DNA of 33,667 bases from Elusimicrobia bacterium CG_4_9_14_3_um_filter_62_55 (GTDB lineage: Bacteria; Elusimicrobiota; Elusimicrobia; UBA1565). Where the stretch lies: assembly GCA_002790095.1 (NCBI GenBank), contig PFUL01000010.1, positions 1-33,667 on the forward strand, written 5' to 3'. The stretch's first letter is position 1, and each line of letters starts with the position of its first letter. Below the pieces are notes generated by a model. That model was given only the letters and a program-made list of their open reading frames with translations. It searched no databases and was not told the origin of the DNA. Made by a program: the position numbers and the translations under genes. Shown piece after piece: positions 1-7,316 of the stretch.

Positions 1-85
1 TGAGTCGAATAGCTCATGCACGGTTAGAAAGGGGGGCTCAGGAAACCGGAGGCAGTGCGCCCACCGGCGCCTGAGCCCTACCAAT
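1..85 (+). mobile_element. 3' end of a group II intron (part of domain V, domain VI)
   Basis: Bases 1-26 fit the 3' two-thirds of a group II intron domain V: an upper stem TGAG/CTCA (1-4 with 13-16) capped by a small loop containing CGAA, a short bulge, then CACGGTT (19-25), which is the usual 3' strand of the lower stem; its 5' partner would lie outside the window. A short purine linker leads to a domain VI-like helix, GGGCTCAGG (34-42) with CCTGAGCCC (70-78), followed by TACC. A80 could be the bulged branch-point adenosine, which would put the 3' splice site at about 85. The intron-encoded reverse transcriptase would be upstream, off the window. Alternatively this is only a stem-loop. The exact 3' boundary is uncertain. 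Confidence 0.5.
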
Positions 86-809
86 GGGAGTCCCCAAACC
101 CACGGATCGAAAGGCGCCGCGAGGCGCCGAGACTTCCTGTCTGCTTTGCGCGGAGGCGTCCTTCGGCCCGTTTACTGGAGTCCCGACGAAAACCGTCGGC
201 TCGATGAACGACGGGCGCGCCGCTTGCCGGTATAAGCGCGGTCAAGTTCTTTTTCAGGAAGGGAATCCTCCTCATGGCGTGTTCTGCATTCGCCGCGGGT
301 TGGTGAAGCTGCTCCGTTACGGACGCGACGGGGTTGAGCATATCGTCGGACTCGCCGGACCGGGAGACCTCGTCGGACATTGCGCGCATTTGACGGGAGG
401 GCCGCTCGATCACGGCGCGGAGGCCGCGACCGAGCTGGAGGTCTGCCATTTAACCGAGGCCGCCTACGCTTGCGCGCTCAACAAGGAGCCCGCGCTGCTC
501 AAGCATGCGGCGGCCGCCGTCGCCCGCGAGTTGGGGGAGATGAGAAACCGCTGGATCGAACGCAGCGAGAAAACGGTCCCGGAGCGCCTGCTCGAACTTC
601 TGGTCAGGCTTCCGCGCAAGAAAAAGGAGGGCGGATTATTCGTCGAGGTTCCGCTCAGCCGGCAGGAACTGGCCTCGTACTTGGGGACCGCGCCGGAAAC
701 CGTCATGAGAGGACTCAAGAAACTGGCCGACGCCGGCTGCATCGCAACCCACGGGCGCACCATTCGACTGCTTGTGGACTCGAACGAAGAGCGGAGCACT
801 TATGCCTGA
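84..809 (+). CDS. Crp/Fnr-family transcriptional regulator, FNR-like
   Basis: A 241-residue one-component regulator. The cyclic-nucleotide-binding-type beta-roll spans about residues 48-135, followed by a dimerisation helix and a winged helix-turn-helix at about 190-212 (SRQELASYLGTAPETVMRGL), the typical Crp/Fnr recognition element. The N-terminus has a C19-x2-C22 pair, and C121 lies where E. coli FNR has its essential C122, so an oxygen- or redox-sensing Fe-S cluster is possible. The third N-terminal cysteine of FNR, expected near residue 28, is absent; C48, C68 and C100 are other candidates. The start at 84 is uncertain because it abuts the presumed intron end; an ATG at 204 would remove the CxxC. 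The gene overlaps the next by 8 bases and probably regulates its own operon. Confidence 0.85.
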   Translation: MGVPKPTDRKAPRGAETSCLLCAEASFGPFTGVPTKTVGSMNDGRAACRYKRGQVLFQEGNPPHGVFCIRRGLVKLLRYGRDGVEHIVGLAGPGDLVGHCAHLTGGPLDHGAEAATELEVCHLTEAAYACALNKEPALLKHAAAAVARELGEMRNRWIERSEKTVPERLLELLVRLPRKKKEGGLFVEVPLSRQELASYLGTAPETVMRGLKKLADAGCIATHGRTIRLLVDSNEERSTYA

Positions 810-1107
810 GCGACTTGAGTGGAGCGTCGACGCCGAGGTCTATTCACGGGAAACCGTGTTTGCCTCCTGCCGCCGCTGGTCCGCGGAGGCCTCGTTTAAG
901 ATCACGAAGAAAGGGAAAAAGCTCTGGCGCGTCGCCGCCGCGGCGAAGCCCGGCGTATCCAAGGAGCGCCTGGCGGAAATTCACGATGGATTCGAAGACG
1001 AGGCGATGCATCAGGAACTCCGCGCCGGGGCGCTGCGAGACGCGGGGAAGGTCCGTGAGGCCGTGATCCTGCGGGCGCTGCTATCGGCGTCCCAGGATCC
1101 GCAATGA
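802..1107 (+). CDS. hxsD: HxsD-like protein of a His-Xaa-Ser-type system
   Basis: A 101-residue protein starting at ATG 802, inside the end of the regulator gene, with GGAG five bases ahead. It resembles HxsD: an N-terminal stretch with 'VYSRETVFASCRRW' (the family has a tyrosine-containing helix here), a short beta region, and a C-terminal helix 'HQELRAGALRDAGKVREAV' that parallels the LLNDYxLRE-type signature of the family. HxsD occurs with the radical SAM maturases HxsB and HxsC; its biochemical role is not established. It overlaps the following hxsB-like gene by ATGA at 1104-1107, so the two are translationally coupled. The assignment rests on motif resemblance plus the HxsB-like neighbour. 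Confidence 0.65.
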   Translation: MPERLEWSVDAEVYSRETVFASCRRWSAEASFKITKKGKKLWRVAAAAKPGVSKERLAEIHDGFEDEAMHQELRAGALRDAGKVREAVILRALLSASQDPQ

Positions 1108-2534
1108 GTCGTCCGGCCCCGTTCAACTTCCGGCTTCGAGGCGACCGGGTGTTGATTTCCAACGATTTCGGACATTTCCTCTGGCTCGACGAGGAGGCCT
1201 TCTCCGCCTTTGCGAAAGGGACGCTGCCGGAGAGCGACCCGCGGTTCGGGGAGTTGTGCGCCAAGGGGTTCATGGCCGAACGGATGGATTTGACCGCCTT
1301 GACCGAACGTTGGCGCGCGCGGAACACTCATCTTTGGGACGCCTCCTGCCTTCATATCCTCGTCGTTACGCGCAACTGCAACATGCGCTGCGTGTACTGC
1401 CACGCGCAGGCCCAATCGGGTTCGCAGTGGGACATGAGCGAGGCGACGGCGGCGAAGATCGTTGATCGAGTCTTCGAGACGCCGAACAAGGTTTTGACGA
1501 TCGAGTTTCAAGGCGGAGAGCCGCTGACGAACTTCCCGGTGGTTCTCTTTGTCGCCGACCGCGCCAGGAGACTCGCCAAGAAGACCGGCAAGGAACTGCG
1601 CTTGAGCCTGATCACCAATTTGAGTCTGATGGACGAGGAGAAGTATGCGGCCCTCCGCGAGCGGAACATCGAAATTTGCAGTTCGCTGGACGGCCCCGCC
1701 GCCTTGCACGACGCGAACCGTCTCCTCTTCGGGGGCTCCAGCTATCGCCGCGTGATCCGGTGGTGGAATCGGCTGCGCCAAGACGGCGTCGTCCCCGCCG
1801 CGCTGCTGACGGTCACGCGAAAGACGCTCGATCACGCGGACGCGGTGGTCGAGGAATACCGCAAACGGGGCGCGACCTCGATCGCTCTGCGGCCGTTGAA
1901 CCCGTTGGGATACGCGAAGACGGTTTGGAACAAGATCGGCTACACGCCGGAGGAGTTCCTGGCGTTTTACCGCCGGGCGCTCGACCGCGTGATCGCGGCA
2001 AACCGGCGAGGAAGGATATTTCCGGAAACGACGGCGAAGGTATTTCTGACGAAGGCGCTGGCCGCGCGAGAACCGAATCACATGGACCTGAGATCGCCGT
2101 GCGGGGCCGGGATCGGGCAGATCGCCTATGATTATGACGGCGAGATTTATTCGTGCGACGAGGGGCGCCTGCTGCGGGCGATGGGAGACGATCTCTTTCA
2201 CCTCGGGCATGTGGACGCGATGGGACCGAAGGAATGCGCGCTGCATCCTACGATCCGCACGCTGGCGCAGGCCTCGTCGTTGGACGCCCAGTCGGGGTGT
2301 TCCCGCTGCGTGTACAAACCGACCTGCGGCGTCTGCCCGCTGTTGGAATACGTCGAGAACGGGGATCTCTTCACGCGCGCGCCGGATTCGCGGCGGTGCC
2401 GGATCCTGATGGGAATCCAAGACGACCTGTTCGAGCGTTTGCGTGATCCCCGCCAGCGCAAGGTTCTCGAAACCTGGGTGGATGGGGAGATGGAGCGCCG
2501 CGGCGACCCCGCCGCGCTCTATCAAAGGACCTGA
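1104..2534 (+). CDS. hxsB: HxsB-type radical SAM/SPASM maturase
   Basis: A 476-residue radical SAM enzyme. The N-terminal 90 residues form a cofactor-free domain of the kind seen in HxsB. The 4Fe-4S/SAM motif is C92-x3-C96-x2-C99, followed by the GGEP motif. The C-terminal third carries many cysteines in a SPASM-like arrangement: 'SPCGAGIGQ', 'YSCDEGRLL' and a GCSRC...CGVC...C series, which would hold auxiliary Fe-S clusters. Such enzymes modify ribosomally made peptides; HxsB is known by association with His-Xaa-Ser repeat peptides, and its exact reaction is unknown to me. ATGA overlap with the HxsD-like gene upstream supports a functional pair. No HxsC and no repeat peptide lies beside it. 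Confidence 0.8.
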   Translation: MSRPAPFNFRLRGDRVLISNDFGHFLWLDEEAFSAFAKGTLPESDPRFGELCAKGFMAERMDLTALTERWRARNTHLWDASCLHILVVTRNCNMRCVYCHAQAQSGSQWDMSEATAAKIVDRVFETPNKVLTIEFQGGEPLTNFPVVLFVADRARRLAKKTGKELRLSLITNLSLMDEEKYAALRERNIEICSSLDGPAALHDANRLLFGGSSYRRVIRWWNRLRQDGVVPAALLTVTRKTLDHADAVVEEYRKRGATSIALRPLNPLGYAKTVWNKIGYTPEEFLAFYRRALDRVIAANRRGRIFPETTAKVFLTKALAAREPNHMDLRSPCGAGIGQIAYDYDGEIYSCDEGRLLRAMGDDLFHLGHVDAMGPKECALHPTIRTLAQASSLDAQSGCSRCVYKPTCGVCPLLEYVENGDLFTRAPDSRRCRILMGIQDDLFERLRDPRQRKVLETWVDGEMERRGDPAALYQRT

Positions 2535-2536
2535 AC

Positions 2537-3454
2537 ATGCTCGACGCCGTCAAGCGCATCGACATCAAGCTGGGCTTTTCCTGCAACAACCGCTGCCGCT
2601 TTTGCGTGCAGGGCGACAAGCGGGAACGTTTCCAATCCCGTCCGCTGGAACGCGTTTTAACGGATCTGCGCGAGGGCCGGGAGGGCGGGGCGTGCGAGGT
2701 GGTTTTGACGGGGGGAGAACCTACTTTGCAGCCGACGTTGCTGCAGGCGATTCGCGAAGCGAAGCGATTGGGATACTCCAACATCCAGGTCCAGACCAAT
2801 GGAAGACGCTTTTTCTACGGGAATTTCTGCGACGAACTCATCGAGGCGGGGGCCAACGAATTCGCTCCCGCCGTCCACGGGTCGCGCCCGGAAATCCACG
2901 ATTATCTGACGCGGGCGCCGGGATCCTGGGCTCAGACGGTCGGGGGCATCCGGAACCTGAAGCGCCGCGGGATGCGCGTGTCCGTAAATACGGTCGTGAC
3001 GCGGGGGAACTACCGGGATCTCCCGGAGATCGCCCGCCTGCTCGTGAAGCTGCGGGTGCGGCTCTTTCAGTTCGCCTTCGTTCACGAGGTGGGAGAAGCC
3101 GGGAAGAACAGCCGGTGGCTGACCGCGCGCTATTCGCGCTGCGTGCCGTTCATTCACGAGGGCCTGCGAATCGCCCGCGAGGCGGACACCCCGAGCTTCA
3201 CCGAGGCCGTCCCGCTGTGCTTTATGCGGGGATATGAGAATCACGTCGCGGAGCGCGTGATGCCCCGCACCAAAATCCACGACGCTGAGGGGACAATCGC
3301 CGATTACACGCGCTACCGGCTGGGCGAGGGGAAAACGAAGGGCCCGCCCTGCGAAACCTGCCGGCGGGAAAATCGCTGCGAGGGACCGTGGCGCGAATAC
3401 CCCGAGCAATTCGGTTGGAAGGAGTTCGTTCCCTTTACGGAGGATCCATGCTGA
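2537..3454 (+). CDS. Radical SAM enzyme with C-terminal cysteine cluster
   Basis: A 305-residue radical SAM protein, starting two bases after the hxsB stop and preceded by AAAGGA. The SAM-cluster motif is C16-x3-C20-x2-C23, followed by a GGEP motif. Near the C-terminus C272-x2-C275-x5-C281 followed by EGPWREY probably binds a second Fe-S cluster; this ending recurs in several uncharacterised radical SAM families. It sits where HxsC would be expected in a classical His-Xaa-Ser locus, but its cysteine motif context (NNRCRFCVQGD) differs from HxsC, so I do not give it that name. Its stop overlaps the start of the next gene. Substrate unknown; role inferred from its position in the operon. Confidence 0.8.
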   Translation: MLDAVKRIDIKLGFSCNNRCRFCVQGDKRERFQSRPLERVLTDLREGREGGACEVVLTGGEPTLQPTLLQAIREAKRLGYSNIQVQTNGRRFFYGNFCDELIEAGANEFAPAVHGSRPEIHDYLTRAPGSWAQTVGGIRNLKRRGMRVSVNTVVTRGNYRDLPEIARLLVKLRVRLFQFAFVHEVGEAGKNSRWLTARYSRCVPFIHEGLRIAREADTPSFTEAVPLCFMRGYENHVAERVMPRTKIHDAEGTIADYTRYRLGEGKTKGPPCETCRRENRCEGPWREYPEQFGWKEFVPFTEDPC

Positions 3455-4404
3455 AAAACGAGGACGACCTGTCGTGGCTGGCGCGCAAGGCCGACGCTTT
3501 GCGCACGGAGGACTCTTTGGAGACGCGCAAGGAGGACGAACGGATCAGGGCCCGGGTGGACTCTTTGCTGTTTTCACTCAAGGTGGAGGGGGTCCTCGGT
3601 TCTCTCGAGGACCGGACGATGTACACGAAGCGTCTCCCCCCGGGATGCGTCGGCTGCCTCGACGGGGAAGGGAGCAACCTTTACGTGACCGGCAAATGCA
3701 CGCGCGACTGCTTCTTCTGCTTCAACACGAAACCGCGGACCGATGAGACGGTCGTGCATGGAATTAAAATCGCGGAGCCGGAAGAGGCGGCCGCGATCGT
3801 GGAGCGGTTCGGGCTTACCAGCATCGGGATCAGCGGCGGGGAACCGCTCCTATATCCGGAGCGCGTCGTGCGCATCCTTCGTTCGCTGCGGAGCCTGAAA
3901 AGGCCTCTTCGCATCGATCTCTATACCAACGGGGATTTGGCCTCCGACGAACGACTCGAAGAGCTCAAGAGCGCCGGTCTCGACAGCCTCCGGTTCAATG
4001 GGGTCGCCCGAGAGTTTGATCTTGAACCCGTTTTCCGCGCGCTCCGGGTCTTTCCGGAGACGACCGTCGAGATACCGGTCGTCCCCAAACGGATGGATGA
4101 GTTGAAGGAGATGGTCCTCGCGCTGGACCGGGGGGGCGTGCCGTTCTTGAACATCCACGAGCTTTTCGCCTGCCGTGAGAACGACGCGCGCGTCGCGGGG
4201 CGGGGCTACGCCGGGAAAGAGGGCGCTCAGAGCGAGACGCTTCAATGGAAGCCCGTCGCCGAGGGGGAGGCCGCCGCGTTGGAGCTCTTGCTCTTCTCGC
4301 TTCGAAACGCTAAAACCCTTTCGACGTACTACTGTTCCTGCCGCACGCAGGAACTGATCGGACGCCGCGGGCTCGAGCGAAGGCTCTCGGACCCCCGCCC
4401 CTGA
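3448..4404 (+). CDS. Radical SAM protein resembling the PFL-activase-like COG2108 group
   Basis: A 318-residue protein starting at ATG 3448 behind GGAGG; the upstream in-frame extension lies inside the previous gene and is not needed. The radical SAM motif is C84-x3-C88-x2-C91. It is preceded by an unusual C67-x2-C70 pair and followed by a SGGEP motif; near the C-terminus 'YYCSCRTQ' gives C296 and C298. The combination GCxxC...TGKCxxxCFFC...YCS recalls the uncharacterised COG2108 proteins related to pyruvate formate-lyase activating enzyme. It is the third radical SAM enzyme in a row and is coupled to its predecessor by overlap (3448-3454). No substrate can be read from the sequence. Confidence 0.75.
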   Translation: MLKNEDDLSWLARKADALRTEDSLETRKEDERIRARVDSLLFSLKVEGVLGSLEDRTMYTKRLPPGCVGCLDGEGSNLYVTGKCTRDCFFCFNTKPRTDETVVHGIKIAEPEEAAAIVERFGLTSIGISGGEPLLYPERVVRILRSLRSLKRPLRIDLYTNGDLASDERLEELKSAGLDSLRFNGVAREFDLEPVFRALRVFPETTVEIPVVPKRMDELKEMVLALDRGGVPFLNIHELFACRENDARVAGRGYAGKEGAQSETLQWKPVAEGEAAALELLLFSLRNAKTLSTYYCSCRTQELIGRRGLERRLSDPRP

Positions 4405-4415
4405 CGGAGGCTGTT

Positions 4416-5303
4416 ATGAACCATTGGAAGTGCCGGAAGATCGCCGCGGCGGTGGACTTATCCGAGCCTTCACTGGCCGCGCTGGAGACCGCGAAGGGAT
4501 TGGCCCGCCGCTGGAAGGCGTCGCTGGAACTCGTCTATGTGTTCGAATATCCGCCTGCCTACGGCTTCGGCGGGGAGGAGACGCTCGCGTTGCGCAGTCA
4601 ATGGCAGGAACACGGCGCCTGGGTGCGCGAGGAACTCCTCAAACGGATGACGGATTTTCCCAAAAACCGCTGCCGCTGCAAGGTCCTCGAGGGGAACGCG
4701 GCGTTGGTGCTCGAACGCTTTACGAAAAGGCAAGCGGTGGATCTGCTGGTCACCGGGACCCACGGGTATACCGGCGTAAGGCACGCGCTCTACGGCTCGG
4801 TGGCGGAAAGCCTCGTCCGTTCTTTGAAGGTTCCCGTCTTAACCGTTCGCGCGGGGCAGCCTCTCACCGTTCCGCGCGCCGTACTCCTCCCGTTCAACCA
4901 GGCCCGGCACGCGGAGGACGCGCTCTTGGCCGGGTTTGCCTGGTGCGAGGCGTTCGGCGCGCGGGCCGTCGTGATGCAGATCGTGGAAGATCCGCGCGAT
5001 GAGATGGCGACCTATGTGCAGTTGAAGGCGCACCTCGCCGTGCTCGCGGGACGCTCCTCCAAGCTGGATCCGAAGATCATCGTGCGTACGGGAAACCCGC
5101 AGCGGGCGATCCTCGAAGAGACGCGGTTCGGCGGGCACGACTTGCTGGTCCTATCGGCGCATCATAAGGCCTTTTGGCAGGATCTCGTCCTGGGGACGAC
5201 GGCCGAACGCGTCCTTCGTCACTGCGAAATTCCGGTTCTTTCGCTGCGATCGGAAGAGAAGCGGGGCGTCGTCAACAAGAAAAAGAGGGCTAAGAAGCGC
5301 TAG
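4416..5303 (+). CDS. Tandem-domain universal stress protein
   Basis: A 295-residue cytoplasmic protein with two UspA domains, about residues 5-145 and 150-275. The first has an intact nucleotide-binding signature, G-x2-G-x9-G-S (GTHG...GS), so it probably binds ATP. In the second the corresponding stretch (SAHH...GT) has lost the glycines, so that half is probably non-binding. The tail is lysine-rich. GGAGG lies six bases before ATG 4416, and the gene begins 11 bases after the radical SAM gene, so it is likely the last member of the operon that begins with the FNR-like regulator. Tandem Usp proteins often serve low-oxygen or redox stress, which would fit that regulator; this link is inference. 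Confidence 0.9.
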   Translation: MNHWKCRKIAAAVDLSEPSLAALETAKGLARRWKASLELVYVFEYPPAYGFGGEETLALRSQWQEHGAWVREELLKRMTDFPKNRCRCKVLEGNAALVLERFTKRQAVDLLVTGTHGYTGVRHALYGSVAESLVRSLKVPVLTVRAGQPLTVPRAVLLPFNQARHAEDALLAGFAWCEAFGARAVVMQIVEDPRDEMATYVQLKAHLAVLAGRSSKLDPKIIVRTGNPQRAILEETRFGGHDLLVLSAHHKAFWQDLVLGTTAERVLRHCEIPVLSLRSEEKRGVVNKKKRAKKR

Positions 5304-5321
5304 GTGCGGTTTTGTAAAAAG

Positions 5322-5360
5322 AAAGACGCCCGGTCCTCGATCGGATCGGGCGTCTTTTTT
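5322..5360. terminator. Bidirectional rho-independent terminator
   Basis: The inverted repeat AAAGACGCCCG/CGGGCGTCTTT encloses a 14-base loop and is followed by a T run on the plus strand and, read the other way, by TTTC. It closes the radical SAM-Usp operon and can also serve the converging cold-shock gene. Confidence 0.85.
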
Positions 5361-5398
5361 GGGTGCGGCCGAAACAAGCTCGGCCGACGCCGCCTGGT

Positions 5399-5608
5399 TT
5401 AGGCGGTCGTCAGGGGCTTAACGTTCGCGGCGCGCGGACCCTTGTCGGTCTGCTCGATTTCGAACTCGACCTGCTGGTTCTCCGCCAGAGTCTTGAAGCC
5501 GTCCATGGTGATGGCCGAATGATGCACAAACACATCCTTGGAGCCGTCCTCAGGGGTGATGAACCCGAATCCTTTCTGGTCGTTGAACCACTTTACAGTA
5601 CCTTTCAT
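5399..5608 (-). CDS. Cold-shock protein, CspA family
   Basis: A 69-residue single cold-shock domain of normal family length. RNP1 is KGFGFIT and RNP2 is DVFVHHS, and the N-terminus MKGTVKWFN is the family hallmark. It binds single-stranded RNA or DNA and acts as an RNA chaperone in the cytoplasm. It is monocistronic: it converges on the operon to its left and ends ahead of the shared terminator. A good extended -10 promoter lies about 85 bases upstream, leaving a leader of roughly 75-80 bases, as is common for cold-shock genes whose leaders regulate translation; leader function is not shown here. Confidence 0.97.
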   Translation of the reverse strand: MKGTVKWFNDQKGFGFITPEDGSKDVFVHHSAITMDGFKTLAENQQVEFEIEQTDKGPRAANVKPLTTA

Positions 5609-5691
5609 ATGCTTACTTCACCTGTTTACGTCTCGCAAGCCTTTGAATTTGAAGACGTCACGTCGTGAGACTTCTAGCTTGCGACGCTTCC

Positions 5692-5697
5692 ATTATA
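5692..5697 (-). promoter_or_regulatory. -10 element of the cold-shock gene promoter
   Basis: On the minus strand the sequence reads TGTTATAAT, a consensus TATAAT with the TG extension. No good -35 hexamer was found at 16-18 bases. Transcription would start near 5685. Confidence 0.6.
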
Positions 5698-5785
5698 ACA
5701 TGTTTCCGTCGGCCTAGGACCCTCGGCCCCCGGAAGGGGCCTAGAGGCCCTGGGGTCGCCCCGGTTCTCCGTCACCCTATTAAGG

Positions 5786-7228
5786 ATGGCCCGCTTTGTT
5801 TGCGCCGTATTCCTGTTTCTCGCGTTCGGCCTGGACGCTTCCGCCGGACCGAACGCGGGGCGCGGCCCGGTATCCGGTCGGATCGGGGGCGTATTTGCGC
5901 CCGCGCCGGCGATGTCCCTGGCTCCGGCGGAGGGGTTCTCATTCTCCTTATCCGCCCCCTTGGGCGACATCGCTCTGCAATCGTCCTTCTCTGTTCCCGA
6001 GCCCGCGGGACTGCCGACGGCCCCCGCATTAGCCGAGGCTCGCACGCTGCCCGTGATACGGCCTCAAAGCCTCGTCCCGCAGTCGCAGGCCGTCGGGATG
6101 CGCTTCGCCGATCGGCCGCGGAAAGCGCCCGAAAAAACGCGCGCGGGATCGGGGCTCCGGGAGCGTCTGGGAAAGACCCCCTTGGAAACCGCGGCGCAGT
6201 TCTCCTCCTTCTTCGACGGGACCCCAAACGCGGCGGATGCCTCCGGCGACTCGGGGTGGTCGCTGATTCCCAGCGGCGTTCGCCGTTGGTGGGCCGGGCG
6301 GCGGGAGCGTTCCGCGCTTCGCCGCAGCGAACGCCGGGCGCTCGACACCGCCCCGTTCGGCGCGCGGATTCGCGCGAATTACGCCGGCGGCGAATTGCTG
6401 GGGAAGCTTGCGAAGGTCGACGACACGGTCGTGCTCGTCGTGAGCGAGGACGGGACTCAGCGCACGGTGAAGCGAACTTCCCTTTCCGAGATCGAGATCG
6501 GGGATTCACCGGGAGAGATCGAGGGGATCTCCACTGTCGCGCGCAGGCGATTCGAAGACCGACGCGCCTTTTACGAATTTCGCGGGAGGGATTTATGGGC
6601 CGGCATCGCCGAGCCTGTCCGCACCGAGATCGAGGGGTTGAGAGCGCTTCCTAACGCGGCTGAACGGAAGGCCCGCCTGCGCGAGATCGGCGATCGGATC
6701 GTCGAAGGGATCAAGCGCAAGAGAGGCATCCGCGAGATCGGCTTCCACTACAATCTGCACGGCGGGAACGCCGAGGGATATGTGAAGGGCGGGGGGATTC
6801 GCGCCGGGCGAGGCGACATCGCGCTGCAGTATTCCACGCAGGGGGACATGGCCTACAAGGTCTATTTGTTCCGCTCCGCTCAGGTGAACCTTTACGATAT
6901 CCTCGACACAAGCAACCCGAACCTGGTCAGTCCCCGGATGGGCCATGTTCTCAATATCTTCGACGGGGATTCCGAGTATCTGCGCGACGCGTTCGCCAAA
7001 GGCGGGGCGCTCAAGCCGACGGCCATTTCCATCGATTTCGAGGAAGGCTGGCTGAATAAGAGGGGGATGATCGGAATTCCGTACTCCACCTATCTCGCGC
7101 CTCCAATCGAGCCCTTCGGCCGCTCGGGCGTCCGCTTCGGGTTGAAGGGACGGCTCACCAAGGACGAAGAAACCCTCGCCGCGATGCGTTATCTTGAGGC
7201 GGCGGTCCTGCTCAATCATAGGCCTTAA
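5786..7228 (+). CDS. Secreted protein of unknown function
   Basis: A 480-residue protein with an apparent signal peptide at residues 1-20 (hydrophobic FVCAVFLFLAFGL, cleavage near ASA-GP). Residues 20-110 are a Pro/Ala/Ser/Leu-rich low-complexity stretch. The region from about 190 to 290 is charged, with arginine-rich helices. The C-terminal domain from about 305 looks folded and contains 'FHYNLHGGNAEGYVKGGG' and 'RMGHVLNIFDGDSEYL'; I do not recognise it. Its histidines and glycines could be functional, but no known active site can be claimed. It is a single gene between the cold-shock gene and the repeat protein. An AAGG just before ATG 5786 is a poor ribosome site because it is too close. 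Confidence 0.75.
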   Translation: MARFVCAVFLFLAFGLDASAGPNAGRGPVSGRIGGVFAPAPAMSLAPAEGFSFSLSAPLGDIALQSSFSVPEPAGLPTAPALAEARTLPVIRPQSLVPQSQAVGMRFADRPRKAPEKTRAGSGLRERLGKTPLETAAQFSSFFDGTPNAADASGDSGWSLIPSGVRRWWAGRRERSALRRSERRALDTAPFGARIRANYAGGELLGKLAKVDDTVVLVVSEDGTQRTVKRTSLSEIEIGDSPGEIEGISTVARRRFEDRRAFYEFRGRDLWAGIAEPVRTEIEGLRALPNAAERKARLREIGDRIVEGIKRKRGIREIGFHYNLHGGNAEGYVKGGGIRAGRGDIALQYSTQGDMAYKVYLFRSAQVNLYDILDTSNPNLVSPRMGHVLNIFDGDSEYLRDAFAKGGALKPTAISIDFEEGWLNKRGMIGIPYSTYLAPPIEPFGRSGVRFGLKGRLTKDEETLAAMRYLEAAVLLNHRP

Positions 7229-7243
7229 GGCCCCAACGTTTGA

Positions 7244-7249
7244 TACAAT
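7244..7249 (+). promoter_or_regulatory. Extended -10 element ahead of the repeat protein gene
   Basis: TGATACAAT is a TG-extended -10 (TACAAT) about 67 bases before ATG 7317. The -35 is weak. The leader between them is GC-rich and can fold (GGGCGGGTCGCCCGGGC and neighbours). Confidence 0.4.
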
Positions 7250-7316
7250 GGGCGGGTCGCCCGGGCGGGCGGCCCGCGCCGCGTCGCGGGATGCCGTTTA
7301 AGACGAGGAATCGCCG

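Noticed and set aside
1011-2525. 504-residue open frame on the minus strand
   Set aside because: Fully antisense to the HxsB-type gene, Arg/Pro/Ala-rich, no recognisable domain; a shadow frame typical of GC-rich DNA.
2537-3454. Calling the second radical SAM enzyme HxsC
   Set aside because: It is in the expected position, but its SAM-cluster context and C-terminal cysteine motif differ from HxsC as I know it.
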